This document shows positions 1 to 7,930 of a DNA stretch of 64,000 nucleotides, piece by piece. A program made the position numbers and the translations under genes. Source of the stretch: Pseudomonas sp. (GTDB taxonomy: Bacteria > Pseudomonadota > Gammaproteobacteria > Pseudomonadales > Pseudomonadaceae); contig NZ_PEKX01000004.1 in the NCBI RefSeq assembly GCF_002796985.1, positions 310,073-374,072 on the forward strand. The letters are read 5' to 3'. The notes under the pieces were generated by a model, which saw nothing but the letters and a program-made list of their open reading frames with translations, searched no databases and had not been told where the DNA came from. How positions within the stretch are numbered: the first letter of the stretch is position 1; each line of letters opens with the position of its first letter.

Positions 1-1965
1 GTAGAACAGCCCGCGCTCGGCGGTGTTGTCGTTGTACTGGAGGAACTGCTCCACCAGCTCCTTGGCAGTCTCGAAGCGCTTCGCCACGAGGTTGATCAGC
101 AGCTTGAGTTCGAGGATGGTCAGCTGGCCCCAGACCGTGTTGTCGTCGAATTCGATGCCGATCAGCGTGGTGATGTCGGTGTACTCGTCCACCTCGCAGG
201 CTTCCAGGCGCTTGAGCAGCGACTTGAGGCGGACGATGTTCAGGCTGTGCAGGTTGAGGATGTCGGCGCGGAACGCCAGCGCCTTGTTGGTGTTGTCCCA
301 GATGAGGTCTTCCACCGGATAGATCTCCGAATAACCCGGTACCAGGATGCGGCAGGCCGTGGCGCCCAGGTGCTCGTACACCGCCATGTAGACCTCCTTG
401 CCCTGCTCTTCGAGGATGCCGAACAGGGTCTTAGCTTCCTGGACGTTGGACCCCTCTCTGTCACTGGAGCCGCCCTGGCCGGAGAAGTCCCACTCGACGA
501 AGTCGTAATCGGCCTTGGCGCTGAAGAAGCGCCACGACACCACGCCGCTGGAGTCGATGAAGTGCTCGACGAAGTTGTTCGGCTCGCTCAGCGCCTGGCT
601 TTCGAAGGTCGGCCGCGGCAGGTCGTTGAGGCCCTCGAAGCTGCGGCCCTGGAGCAGCTCGGTGAGGCTGCGCTCCAGCGCCACTTCCAGGCTCGGGTGG
701 GCGCCGAAGGAGGCGAACACACCACCGGTGCGCGGGTTCATCAGCGTCACGCACATCACCGGGAACTCACCGCCCAGCGACGCATCCTTGACCAGCACCG
801 GGAAGCCCTGCTCCTCCAGGCCCTTGATCCCCGCAACGATGCCCGGGTACTTGGCCAGCACCTCCTGCGGCACGTCCGGCAGCGCCAATTCGCCCTCGAG
901 GATTTCGCGCTTCACCGCGCGCTCGAAGATTTCCGACAGGCACTGCACCTGCGCCTCGGCCAGGGTGTTGCCGGCGCTCATGCCGTTGGAGAGGTAGAGG
1001 TTCTCGATCAGGTTGGACGGGAAGTACACCGTCTCGCCATCGGACTGGCGCACGAACGGCAGCGAGCAGATACCGCGCTCGGTATTGCCCGAGTTGGTGT
1101 CGTAGAGGTGCGAGCCGCGCAAGTCACCGTCCGGGTTGTAGACCTCCAGGCAGTACTCGTCGAGGATTTCCTCCGGCAGCGCATCCTTCGGGCCCGGCTG
1201 GAACCAGCGCTCATCGGGGTAATGCACGAACGGCGCGTTGGCGATCTCCTCGCCCCAGAACTGGTCGTTGTAGAAGAAGTTGCAGTTCAGTCGCTCGATG
1301 AACTCGCCCAGCGCCGAGGCCAGCGCGCTCTCCTTGGTGGCGCCCTTGCCATTGGTGAAGCACATCGGCGACTGCGCGTCGCGGATGTGCAGCGACCAGA
1401 CGTTGGGCACGATGTTGCGCCACGAGGCGATCTCGATCTTCATGCCCAGGCCGGCGAGGATTTCCGACAGGTTGGCGATGGTCTGCTCCAGCGGCAGGTC
1501 CTTGCCCTGGATATAGGTGCTGGCGCCGGCAACGGTGCTCGGCATCAGCAGCGCCTGGGCGTCGGCATCGAGGTTTTCCACCTCCTCGATGATGAAGTCC
1601 GGGCCGGTCTGCACCACCTTCTTCACGGTGCAGCGGTCGATGGAGCGCAGGATGCCCTGGCGGTCCTTCTCGGAGATGTCCGCCGGCAGTTCTACCTGGA
1701 TCTTGAAGATCTGCTTGTAGCGATTTTCCGGGTCGACGATGTTGTTCTGCGACAGGCGGATATTGTCGGTGGGGATGTCGCGGGTCTGGCAGTAGAGCTT
1801 GACGAAGTAAGCCGCGCACAACGCCGAGGAAGCCAGGAAGTAGTCGAACGGCCCCGGTGCCGAGCCATCGCCCTTGTAGCGGATAGGCTGGTCGGCGATC
1901 ACCGTGAAGTCGTCGAACTTGGCTTCGAGTCGGAGGTTGTCGAGAAAATTGACCTTGATTTCCAT
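1..1965 (-). CDS. OsmC domain / YcaO domain fusion protein (C-terminus beyond window)
   Basis: Read on the minus strand from ATG at 1963-1965, the frame stays open for 655 codons to the window edge. The stop codon and probably several dozen C-terminal residues lie outside. Residues 1-130 look like an OsmC/Ohr domain, with a cysteine at about 50 (SSALCAAYF) and a second at about 112 (IDRCTVKK). From about residue 140 onward it is YcaO-like, with the TNGKGATKES and GEFIERLNC motifs at about 204-228 that belong to the ATP-binding region of YcaO proteins. YcaO enzymes use ATP to activate backbone amides; E. coli YcaO is linked to RimO-dependent thiomethylation of ribosomal protein S12. Whether the OsmC part is a peroxidase or only a structural domain cannot be judged from sequence. 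Confidence 0.85.
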   Translation of the reverse strand, partial: MEIKVNFLDNLRLEAKFDDFTVIADQPIRYKGDGSAPGPFDYFLASSALCAAYFVKLYCQTRDIPTDNIRLSQNNIVDPENRYKQIFKIQVELPADISEKDRQGILRSIDRCTVKKVVQTGPDFIIEEVENLDADAQALLMPSTVAGASTYIQGKDLPLEQTIANLSEILAGLGMKIEIASWRNIVPNVWSLHIRDAQSPMCFTNGKGATKESALASALGEFIERLNCNFFYNDQFWGEEIANAPFVHYPDERWFQPGPKDALPEEILDEYCLEVYNPDGDLRGSHLYDTNSGNTERGICSLPFVRQSDGETVYFPSNLIENLYLSNGMSAGNTLAEAQVQCLSEIFERAVKREILEGELALPDVPQEVLAKYPGIVAGIKGLEEQGFPVLVKDASLGGEFPVMCVTLMNPRTGGVFASFGAHPSLEVALERSLTELLQGRSFEGLNDLPRPTFESQALSEPNNFVEHFIDSSGVVSWRFFSAKADYDFVEWDFSGQGGSSDREGSNVQEAKTLFGILEEQGKEVYMAVYEHLGATACRILVPGYSEIYPVEDLIWDNTNKALAFRADILNLHSLNIVRLKSLLKRLEACEVDEYTDITTLIGIEFDDNTVWGQLTILELKLLINLVAKRFETAKELVEQFLQYNDNTAERGLFY

Positions 1966-2186
1966 GCGGGCATTACCACGAAAAAGTAGAAAACGAACTG
2001 GCCGGCATTATCCGGACAAAAGCGCCCTCGGGATATCCCGACGTGCCCGGCACCGGTCGGGAAGCCTGCTTTCACCGCCGATGCGCAATCGACGCGCGGT
2101 CGGGCACGGGCAGCCGGCGCGGCCGCCCTTGGGGTAAGATGCGCGGCTTTTGCGTCGCCCAGGCGCTCGTCCACGAGGAATCCACC

Positions 2187-3374
2187 GTGCTCACCTCCCA
2201 GGTCATCATCATCGGCGCCGGCGCCGCGGGACTGATGTGCGCCATGAGCGCCGCCGCGCGCGGTCGTCAGGTATTGCTGATCGACCACGCCAACAAGGCC
2301 GGCAAGAAGATCCTCATGTCCGGTGGCGGGCGCTGCAACTTCACCAATATGTATTGCGAGCCGGTCAACTTCCTCTCGCACAACCCGCACTTCTGCAAGT
2401 CCGCGCTGGCCCGTTTCACCCAGTGGGACTTCATCGCCCTGGTGGCCAAGCACGGCGTGCCCTACCACGAGAAGAAACTCGGCCAGCTGTTCTGCGATAA
2501 CAAGTCCAGCGACATCCTCGGCCTGCTGCTGGACGAGTGCGAACAAGTCGGCGTCGACCTGCGCCTGGACACCTCGGTGATCGAGATTGCCCGCCTCGAC
2601 GAAGGCGGCTACCAGTTGCAGACCAGCCTCGGCCTGGTGCGTTGCGAATCCCTGGTGATCGCCACCGGCGGCCTGTCCATCCCGACCCTCGGCGCCACCG
2701 GCTTTGGCTACCAGATCGCCCGCCAGTTCGGCCACAGTGTGCTGCCGACCCGCGCCGGCCTGGTGCCCTTCACCCTCACCGACCCGCAGCTCAAGGCCCT
2801 GTGCACCGAGCTGTCCGGCACCTCGGTGGAGGACTGCCGGGTCAGCTGCAACGGCCAGAGCTTCGTCGAGAACATCCTGTTCACCCACCGCGGTCTCAGC
2901 GGCCCGGCGATCCTGCAGATTTCCTCCTACTGGCAGCCCGGCGACACCATCAGCATCGACCTGCTGCCGCGCATCGACCTGCCCGTCTGGCTTGCCGAGC
3001 AGCAGCGCGAGCGCCCCAACAGCGAGCTGAAGACGCTGCTGGGCGAGCTGTTCACCAAGAAGATGGCCGGCCTGCTGGCCGAGCAGTGGTTCGTCTCCAA
3101 ACCGATGAAGCAGTACACGCCGGCCGAGCTCAAGGCGATCGCCGAGCGCCTGGGCGACTGGCAACTGGTGCCGGCCGGTACCGAGGGCTACCGCACGGCG
3201 GAAGTCACCCTCGGCGGCGTCGACACGCGTGAGGTATCGTCCAAGACCCTGGAATCGCTGAAATCCCCCGGCCTGTACTTCGTAGGCGAAGTGCTGGACG
3301 TCACCGGCCACCTGGGCGGCTTCAACTTCCAGTGGGCCTGGGCCTCGGGTTACGCGGCGGCGCAGTTCGTCTAG
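2187..3374 (+). CDS. NAD(P)/FAD-dependent oxidoreductase, HI0933/YhiN family
   Basis: A 395-residue flavoprotein starting at GTG 2187. GAGGAA at 2175-2180 is a well-spaced ribosome binding site, and this start puts the N-terminal dinucleotide fold (VIIIGAGAAGLMCA) right at the beginning. An upstream in-frame ATG at 2043 would add 48 residues of arginine-rich, non-conserved sequence and is rejected. The motif KILMSGGGRCNFTN, a glycine-rich mid-region (VIATGGLSIPTLGATG) and the C-terminal GGFNFQWAWASGYAAA are typical of the HI0933 (BaiN/YhiN) family. Family members bind FAD; the physiological substrate is generally unknown. It is divergent from the OsmC-YcaO gene and stands alone. Confidence 0.88.
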   Translation: MLTSQVIIIGAGAAGLMCAMSAAARGRQVLLIDHANKAGKKILMSGGGRCNFTNMYCEPVNFLSHNPHFCKSALARFTQWDFIALVAKHGVPYHEKKLGQLFCDNKSSDILGLLLDECEQVGVDLRLDTSVIEIARLDEGGYQLQTSLGLVRCESLVIATGGLSIPTLGATGFGYQIARQFGHSVLPTRAGLVPFTLTDPQLKALCTELSGTSVEDCRVSCNGQSFVENILFTHRGLSGPAILQISSYWQPGDTISIDLLPRIDLPVWLAEQQRERPNSELKTLLGELFTKKMAGLLAEQWFVSKPMKQYTPAELKAIAERLGDWQLVPAGTEGYRTAEVTLGGVDTREVSSKTLESLKSPGLYFVGEVLDVTGHLGGFNFQWAWASGYAAAQFV

Positions 3375-3413
3375 GGCCGGCGGCCCGCGCACACCGCCCC
3401 CTGGGCCAGCTCG

Positions 3414-3434
3414 ATCGCGGACAGAGTCCGCTCC
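3414..3434 (-). repeat. Single REP unit, GGAGCGGACTCTGTCCGCGA class
   Basis: The stretch TCGCGGACAGAGTCCGCTCC is one half of the second REP family in this window. Full inverted pairs of the same unit occur at 5844-5918, 30268-30341 and 61187-61250. Confidence 0.7.
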
Positions 3435-3521
3435 CAAGCGAGTCACCCAGCACCGATATTCCCTGGGGCGCCATCGTTCTGCTCGCGCCCCCGCGTCACG
3501 TCGGGCATCCGGTGTAATGCA

Positions 3522-3628
3522 TTCGCGAGCAAGCTCGCTCCTACAAGCTCCCTATCCGCTCGGAGCCGACCTGCGAGCCAGCGCGAGCAACTGAGCGCTT
3601 TCCTGTAGGAGCGAGCTTGCTCGCGAAC
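3522..3628. repeat. REPIN: two inverted REP units
   Basis: TTCGCGAGCAAGCTCGCTCCTACA at 3522-3545 is inverted at 3604-3628 (TGTAGGAGCGAGC...GCGAAC), enclosing about 58 bp. This is the commonest repeat in the window and matches the known Pseudomonas REPIN arrangement. Its right end runs straight into the truncated HD-domain gene. Confidence 0.9.
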
Positions 3629-3629
3629 C

Positions 3630-4007
3630 GCCCAGTTCCTGCGCAGCCACGGCATCGCCGAAAGCGATATAGACACGGTGTGGACTGCCATCGCCCTGCA
3701 CACCACGCCTGACATCCCGCAGCACAGGAAACTGGAGATCGCCCTGGTCATCGCCCGGGTGGAAATGGACGTGCTGGGCATCGCCTACCAGCAGTTCCCC
3801 GCCGCCCAGCGCAACGCCGTGGTCGCCGCCCGCCCACGCGGCGGGCAGTTCAAGCAGGACATCCTCCAGGCCTTCTACGACGGCATCAAAGGCAAACCGG
3901 AATCCACCTTTGGCAATGTGAAAGCCGACGTGCTGGCGATGAAGGACGCGGACTTCGTGCGCGGCAACTTCTGCGAGGCGATCCTGAATTCCGACTGGGC
4001 CAGCTAA
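3630..4007 (+). pseudogene. 5'-truncated HD-domain (cyanamide hydratase-like) phosphohydrolase remnant
   Basis: The frame reads AQFLRSHGI, IDTVWTAIALHTTP, then VEMDVLGIAYQQFP and ends at TAA 4005-4007. This matches the C-terminal half of HD-domain hydrolases of the cyanamide hydratase-like group (expected about 200 residues or more). The N-terminal half, including the first HD metal-ligand residues, is missing. Upstream of about 3630 the frame enters the REP unit and hits TAG at 3606-3608. A GTG at 3678 could start a 109-residue product, but it would lack the metal site, so I call it a pseudogene. The 3' end overlaps the stop of the convergent LysR gene by 4 bp. Confidence 0.72.
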
Positions 4008-4927
4008 GGCTTCACAGACAGCGGCGCGCCCAGCACACCGGGCTCGCCCAGCAACTGCGCCAGCCACTGCATGAATACCCGCACTCGCTGCGGCAGGCGG
4101 CGGTGGGCGTAGAGCAGGGAGATTTCCATGGGCGGCAGCGCAATGTGCTCCAGCACCGGCACCAGCCGCCCCGCTTCCAGGTCATCGAGCACGCCATGGA
4201 TCGGCACCTGGATGATCCCCAGCCCGCCCATGGCCGCGCTTTCGTAGGCCTCGGCGTTGTTCACCGACAGCGCCCCGCCCATCGGCACGTAACGCACCTC
4301 GCCCTGATGCAGGTACTCGAAGCCCGGCGGCCGCGCCCCCAGCACCGTCACGTAGTGGATCAGCTGATGCCCGGCGAGGTCGTCCAGCGACTGCGGCACG
4401 CCGTGCTCGGCGAGATAGGACGGACTGGCGCAGGTCACCTGCGGGAACTGCCCTAGGCTGCGCGCCACCACCGACGGATCGTTCACCGAACCGACCCGCA
4501 CCACGCAATCGAACCCCTCGCGCACCAGGTCAACGCGCCGGTCAGTGCAGCTCACTTCCAGCGCCAGCGCCGGGTGCCGCACAAGGAATTCGCCCAGGCG
4601 CGGCATCACCAGCTTGCGCGCCATCACCGTCGGCATGTCCACCCGCAGGCGGCCACCGAGGGCTTCATCGTTCTGGCGGAACAGCCCCTGCAATTCGTCC
4701 AGCTGAGCCAGCATGTCCTTGCTGCGCTCGTAGAGCACCAGGCCATCCTGGGTTGCGGTGACACGCCGGGTAGTGCGGGGCAGCAGACGCGTGCCGAGTA
4801 GTTCTTCCAGCGCCTGGATGTGCTCGGACACGGTGGAGCGCGGCAGGCCGAGCTGCTCGCCGGCCTGGGTGAAGCTGGCCAGCTCGGTGACGCGGACGAA
4901 GGTGCGCAGCAGGTCGGGGCGGATCAT
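4004..4927 (-). CDS. LysR-family transcriptional regulator
   Basis: 307 residues from ATG 4927 (MIRPDLLRTFVRVTELASF). An in-frame TTG four codons upstream is possible but less likely. The N-terminal winged HTH (residues 1-60, with SFTQAGEQLGLPRSTVSEHIQALEE) and a LysR substrate domain with DFDCVVRVG-like and GGLGIIQVP motifs place it in the subgroup that often controls a divergent oxidoreductase. The divergent neighbour is the SDR gene at 5062. An 8-bp inverted repeat in the 134-bp gap is a candidate operator. Confidence 0.93.
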   Translation of the reverse strand: MIRPDLLRTFVRVTELASFTQAGEQLGLPRSTVSEHIQALEELLGTRLLPRTTRRVTATQDGLVLYERSKDMLAQLDELQGLFRQNDEALGGRLRVDMPTVMARKLVMPRLGEFLVRHPALALEVSCTDRRVDLVREGFDCVVRVGSVNDPSVVARSLGQFPQVTCASPSYLAEHGVPQSLDDLAGHQLIHYVTVLGARPPGFEYLHQGEVRYVPMGGALSVNNAEAYESAAMGGLGIIQVPIHGVLDDLEAGRLVPVLEHIALPPMEISLLYAHRRLPQRVRVFMQWLAQLLGEPGVLGAPLSVKP

Positions 4928-4941
4928 GGGATGGCCCAATC

Positions 4942-5006
4942 ATTGTTCGGCAGTGTCGACCAGTATTTCCGATTCCTGCTGGTTTATCACCAGCCAATCG
5001 AACAAT
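4942..5006. promoter_or_regulatory. Candidate LysR operator between divergent LysR and SDR genes
   Basis: ATTGTTCG at 4942-4949 is perfectly inverted as CGAACAAT at 4999-5006, 57 bp apart start to start. The pair lies inside the shared promoter region. Assignment to the adjacent LysR regulator is inference. Confidence 0.45.
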
Positions 5007-5061
5007 AAGCTTCCCCTCAATCCCATCCACACCCACTCCCCGCAAAAACAGGAAGCCCGCC

Positions 5062-5820
5062 ATGACCCGCAAGATCGCTCTCATCACAGGCGCCAGCCGT
5101 GGCCTTGGCCGCAACGCCGCCCTGCACCTCGCCGCCGCCGGCGTCGACATCATCGGCACCTACCGCAGCCAGGCTGAAGAAGCCCACGCCGTCACCACCG
5201 AGATCGAGCAGCACGGCGGCCGCGCGGTGATGCTGCAACTGGACGTGGCCGACAGCGCCAGCTTCGCCGCCTTCGCCGAACAGGTCCGCGCCATCCTCGG
5301 TGAAACGTTCGGCCGTGAGCACTTCGACTTCCTGGTGAACAATGCCGGCATCGGCCTCCACGCCAGCTTCGCCGAGACCACCGAGGAGCAGTTCGACCAG
5401 TTGCTGAACATCCAGCTCAAGGGCCCGTTCTTCCTGACCCAGAAGCTGCTGCCGCTGATCGCCGACGGCGGCCGCATCCTCAACGTCTCCAGCGGCCTGA
5501 CCCGTTTCGCCCTGCCCGGCTACGCCGCCTACGCCACCATGAAAGGCGCGATGGAAACCCTGACCAAGTACCAGGCGAAGGAACTGGGCGCGCGCGGCAT
5601 CGCCGTGAACATCCTCGCCCCTGGCGCCATCGAGACTGATTTTGGCGGCGGTCTGGTGCGTGACAACGCCGAGCTGAACCAGCAGATCGCCAGTAACACC
5701 GCCCTGGGCCGCGTCGGCCTGCCGGACGACATCGGCGCGGTGATCGCCACCCTGCTCTCCGACGGCGGCCGCTGGATCAACGGCCAGCGTGTGGAGGCTT
5801 CGGGCGGCATGTTCCTCTGA
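5062..5820 (+). CDS. Short-chain dehydrogenase/reductase (SDR) family oxidoreductase
   Basis: 252 residues, the normal size of a classical SDR. It has the cofactor motif TGASRGLG (residues 9-16), the NNAG motif (LVNNAGIG), the catalytic serine in ILNVSSGL, the Tyr-x3-Lys pair in YAAYATMKGA, and the C-terminal INGQRVEASGG typical of the FabG/3-oxoacyl reductase-like subgroup. The Arg after the glycine motif (TYRSQ) suggests NADPH preference. Substrate unknown. It is transcribed divergently from the LysR gene at 4004, which probably regulates it. Confidence 0.92.
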   Translation: MTRKIALITGASRGLGRNAALHLAAAGVDIIGTYRSQAEEAHAVTTEIEQHGGRAVMLQLDVADSASFAAFAEQVRAILGETFGREHFDFLVNNAGIGLHASFAETTEEQFDQLLNIQLKGPFFLTQKLLPLIADGGRILNVSSGLTRFALPGYAAYATMKGAMETLTKYQAKELGARGIAVNILAPGAIETDFGGGLVRDNAELNQQIASNTALGRVGLPDDIGAVIATLLSDGGRWINGQRVEASGGMFL

Positions 5821-5843
5821 TGCACTCGGCGGCAAGACCCGAG

Positions 5844-5918
5844 CGTAGGAGCGGACTCCGTCCGCGCTAGGTCCGCATCTCGACGGAAGCCAATCGCGGA
5901 CGGAGTCCGCACCTACGC
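5844..5918. repeat. REPIN of the GGAGCGGACTCCGTCCGCG class
   Basis: GTAGGAGCGGACTCCGTCCGCG at the left end is inverted as CGCGGACGGAGTCCGCACCTAC at the right end. The spacer (GGTCCGCATCTCGACGG) resembles that of the pair at 30268-30341, so the whole unit, not only its ends, is repeated. Confidence 0.85.
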
Positions 5919-5936
5919 ACCCTGTCAGCTCAGTGA

Positions 5937-6257
5937 TTACTTGAGCCGGCGCTCGGCGGCGATCTCCGGCAGGTCGGTGCGGCGCAGGTAGGTGAGCAGC
6001 GCTTCGTTGAGGTTCAGGCGGTCGTGGATGTTCTGCTCGACGAGGATCTGCAGGCACTCGCGGCTGAGGGTCATCACTGCGCCGCTCTTGAGTGCCCAGA
6101 CGAACTCGCAGGCCGGGCGGATGCTGTCCTCGGCCACGTCCATGCCGAAGGAGTCCTCGCTGAAGCGGACGATGTACTTGCCGGTCTTGAGATTGAAACC
6201 GACGAAGCCGGCCAGCCCGTCGGCGGCGTCGCAGATATCGCTGGAACTGATGGCCAT
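5937..6257 (-). CDS. Conserved hypothetical protein, 106 aa
   Basis: Starts at ATG 6255-6257, preceded by a GGGGGC ribosome binding site. The acidic, soluble product (MAISSSDICDAADG..., ending in PEIAAERRLK) has no signal peptide or membrane segment. I recognise no domain. The same frame is open for a further 80 codons upstream (to about 6497), but that stretch begins inside a REP unit and reads less like protein, so the internal ATG is preferred. It lies between the SDR gene and a UbiH-type hydroxylase, with repeats on both sides, so it is probably monocistronic. Confidence 0.7.
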   Translation of the reverse strand: MAISSSDICDAADGLAGFVGFNLKTGKYIVRFSEDSFGMDVAEDSIRPACEFVWALKSGAVMTLSRECLQILVEQNIHDRLNLNEALLTYLRRTDLPEIAAERRLK

Positions 6258-6566
6258 GCTGCCCCCTGGATTTGTTCTGTTATGGATTCGCACGCAGGAG
6301 GTCCCCGCTTCTGCGAGCGGGTGAATTTCGAATTCTGACAGCCTCGCCGGCGCCTGCTCAGGGGCCGGTTGTCGCACCCGGTACTGAGCGCCGTTCCAGT
6401 CGCGGAATGACGTGCGCTGATAGCGATCGCGGATGTTGTCCGCGATGGCCATGCCCTCGCACCCAGGCCTCTGCAGAGGAGTGCCGTTCGCGAGCAAGCT
6501 CGCTCCTACGCAGAGCCGTGCAGGTGAGCCCTGACACTTGTAGGAGCGAGCTTGCTCGCGAAGCTT
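6258..6566. other. Intergenic region with a REPIN
   Basis: About 230 bp without a convincing gene, then the REPIN at 6486-6563 immediately after the stop of the UbiH-type gene. The minus-strand frame of the 106-aa protein remains open through 6258-6485, but no good ribosome binding site was seen for a longer form. Confidence 0.5.
6486..6563. repeat. REPIN: two inverted REP units
   Basis: GTTCGCGAGCAAGCTCGCTC at 6486-6509 and its inverse ending in GCTCGCGAAG at 6563, enclosing about 30 bp. It abuts the 3' end of the hydroxylase gene, the usual position for REP elements. Confidence 0.9.
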
Positions 6567-7739
6567 TCAGGCGCCCTGGGTCAGGTGCCTGGCAATCGCC
6601 TGGCGAATCGGCGGCAGGTTCTGCGCCAGGCGCAGGCCGGCGTTGCGCAGCAGGCGCACCGGCGGGCGCGGGTCGGTGTACATGCCGACGATCAACCGGG
6701 TGGCCTGGTACAGCGGCCAGGTCGCCAGGCGGTGGGCCATGGCATAACGACGCAGCGGCCAGGTGCCGCCGATATCACCGCCGCGGCGATGGGTCGCGAG
6801 GATTTCGTTGCCCAGCCGACGCTGGCTCTGCAGACCGAAGTTGAAGCCGTGCGCGGTGACCGGGTGCATGCCCACGGCGGCATCGCCGATCAGCGCGCTG
6901 CGCGGGCCGACGAAGCGGTCCGAGTACACGCCCACCAGCGGGTAGCTGTGCCGCGGGCCGAGCAGTTGCATGCCACCCAGGCGGCGGTCGAAGCGGCGCT
7001 CCATCTCGTGGGCGAAGGCTTTCTCGTCCAACTCCAGCAGCGGCGCCATCTCGCGCTGCGGCAGGGTCAGTACCACCGAGGACCGGTCGCCATTGATCGG
7101 CAGCAGCGCCAGGGTCTGGCCGTAGCCGAACCATTCCCAGGCGACGTTGTGGTGCGGTTTCTCGTGGGCCATGCGGCAGACCATCATGGTCTTGCCGAAG
7201 TCTTCCATATGCGCGCCGATGCCGAGCATGCGGCGGGTCTCGGAGAAGCGGCTGTCGGCCGCCACTAGCAGGCGCGCATGGACGCGACTGTCGTCGTCCA
7301 GGGTCAGCGACACACCATCCTGCTGCACCTGCAGCGTGCGCAGCGCGCGGCCACAGACCAGTGAGACATCCGCGCACTCGTGAACCGCATCGAAGGCGGC
7401 ACGGCGGATCGTCTGGTTGGACACGAAGTAACCCAGTTGCTCCGCGCCAGCCTGCTCGGCCTCGATACGCAGGGTGAACAGCGAGGGGCCATTGAGCACC
7501 TGGGCATCACGCAGCGGCGAGACTTCCTCCGGGGCGATCCGCGACCACATCCCCAGGCGCTGCAGTTCGGCGCGGGAGGCGTGGGTCAGGGCGATCTCCC
7601 GGCCGTCCTCGGCGGGCTCGGACACGGCGGTCAGCGGCTGGCGGTCGATCAGCAGGATCGACAGGCCGTTGCCCGACAGCGAGCGGGCCAGGCAGAGCCC
7701 GGCGGGGCCGGCGCCGACGATGGCGATGTCCACGTGCAT
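6567..7739 (-). CDS. UbiH/UbiF/VisC-type FAD-dependent hydroxylase (possibly UbiM)
   Basis: 390 residues, typical of ubiquinone-biosynthesis flavin hydroxylases. The N-terminal VDIAIVGAGPAGLCLARSL is the FAD dinucleotide fold, followed by REIALTHASRAELQRLG, and the second FAD motif is LIGDAAVGMHPVTAHGFNFGL (about residues 285-305), with the conserved G-D and H-P. Family members hydroxylate the ubiquinone ring. The overall look suggests the single-enzyme UbiM branch, but I cannot separate UbiM from other UbiH homologues without a tree. The ATG at 7737-7739 is followed directly by the FAD fold. It is upstream of, but not clearly coupled to, any neighbour. Confidence 0.82.
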   Translation of the reverse strand: MHVDIAIVGAGPAGLCLARSLSGNGLSILLIDRQPLTAVSEPAEDGREIALTHASRAELQRLGMWSRIAPEEVSPLRDAQVLNGPSLFTLRIEAEQAGAEQLGYFVSNQTIRRAAFDAVHECADVSLVCGRALRTLQVQQDGVSLTLDDDSRVHARLLVAADSRFSETRRMLGIGAHMEDFGKTMMVCRMAHEKPHHNVAWEWFGYGQTLALLPINGDRSSVVLTLPQREMAPLLELDEKAFAHEMERRFDRRLGGMQLLGPRHSYPLVGVYSDRFVGPRSALIGDAAVGMHPVTAHGFNFGLQSQRRLGNEILATHRRGGDIGGTWPLRRYAMAHRLATWPLYQATRLIVGMYTDPRPPVRLLRNAGLRLAQNLPPIRQAIARHLTQGA

Positions 7740-7930
7740 GGGTGACTCCTTTCGCGGGGATTGGGCGGTCCCGGAGTCTAGGCTGGCCCATGGCCGGTTT
7801 CGTTGCCGTGGATCAGTGGCCCACGGCGAATACCTCCAAATAGACAGCCTCTAGATCGACAACCGCACGCCTCGCTGCGGGTCGGTCAGCGCGGGGGACT
7901 TGGGCAGGGGCCGCAGCCCTTCGGGAGGGG

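Noticed and set aside
247..1989. 580-residue + strand reading frame
   Set aside because: It is the antisense of the OsmC-YcaO gene: high-GC sequence gives long open frames on the wrong strand, and its product is rich in A, R, V, H and Q without any domain.
2043..2186. Upstream start for the HI0933-family gene
   Set aside because: The added 48 residues are unconserved; GTG 2187 has the better ribosome binding site and starts just before the FAD motif.
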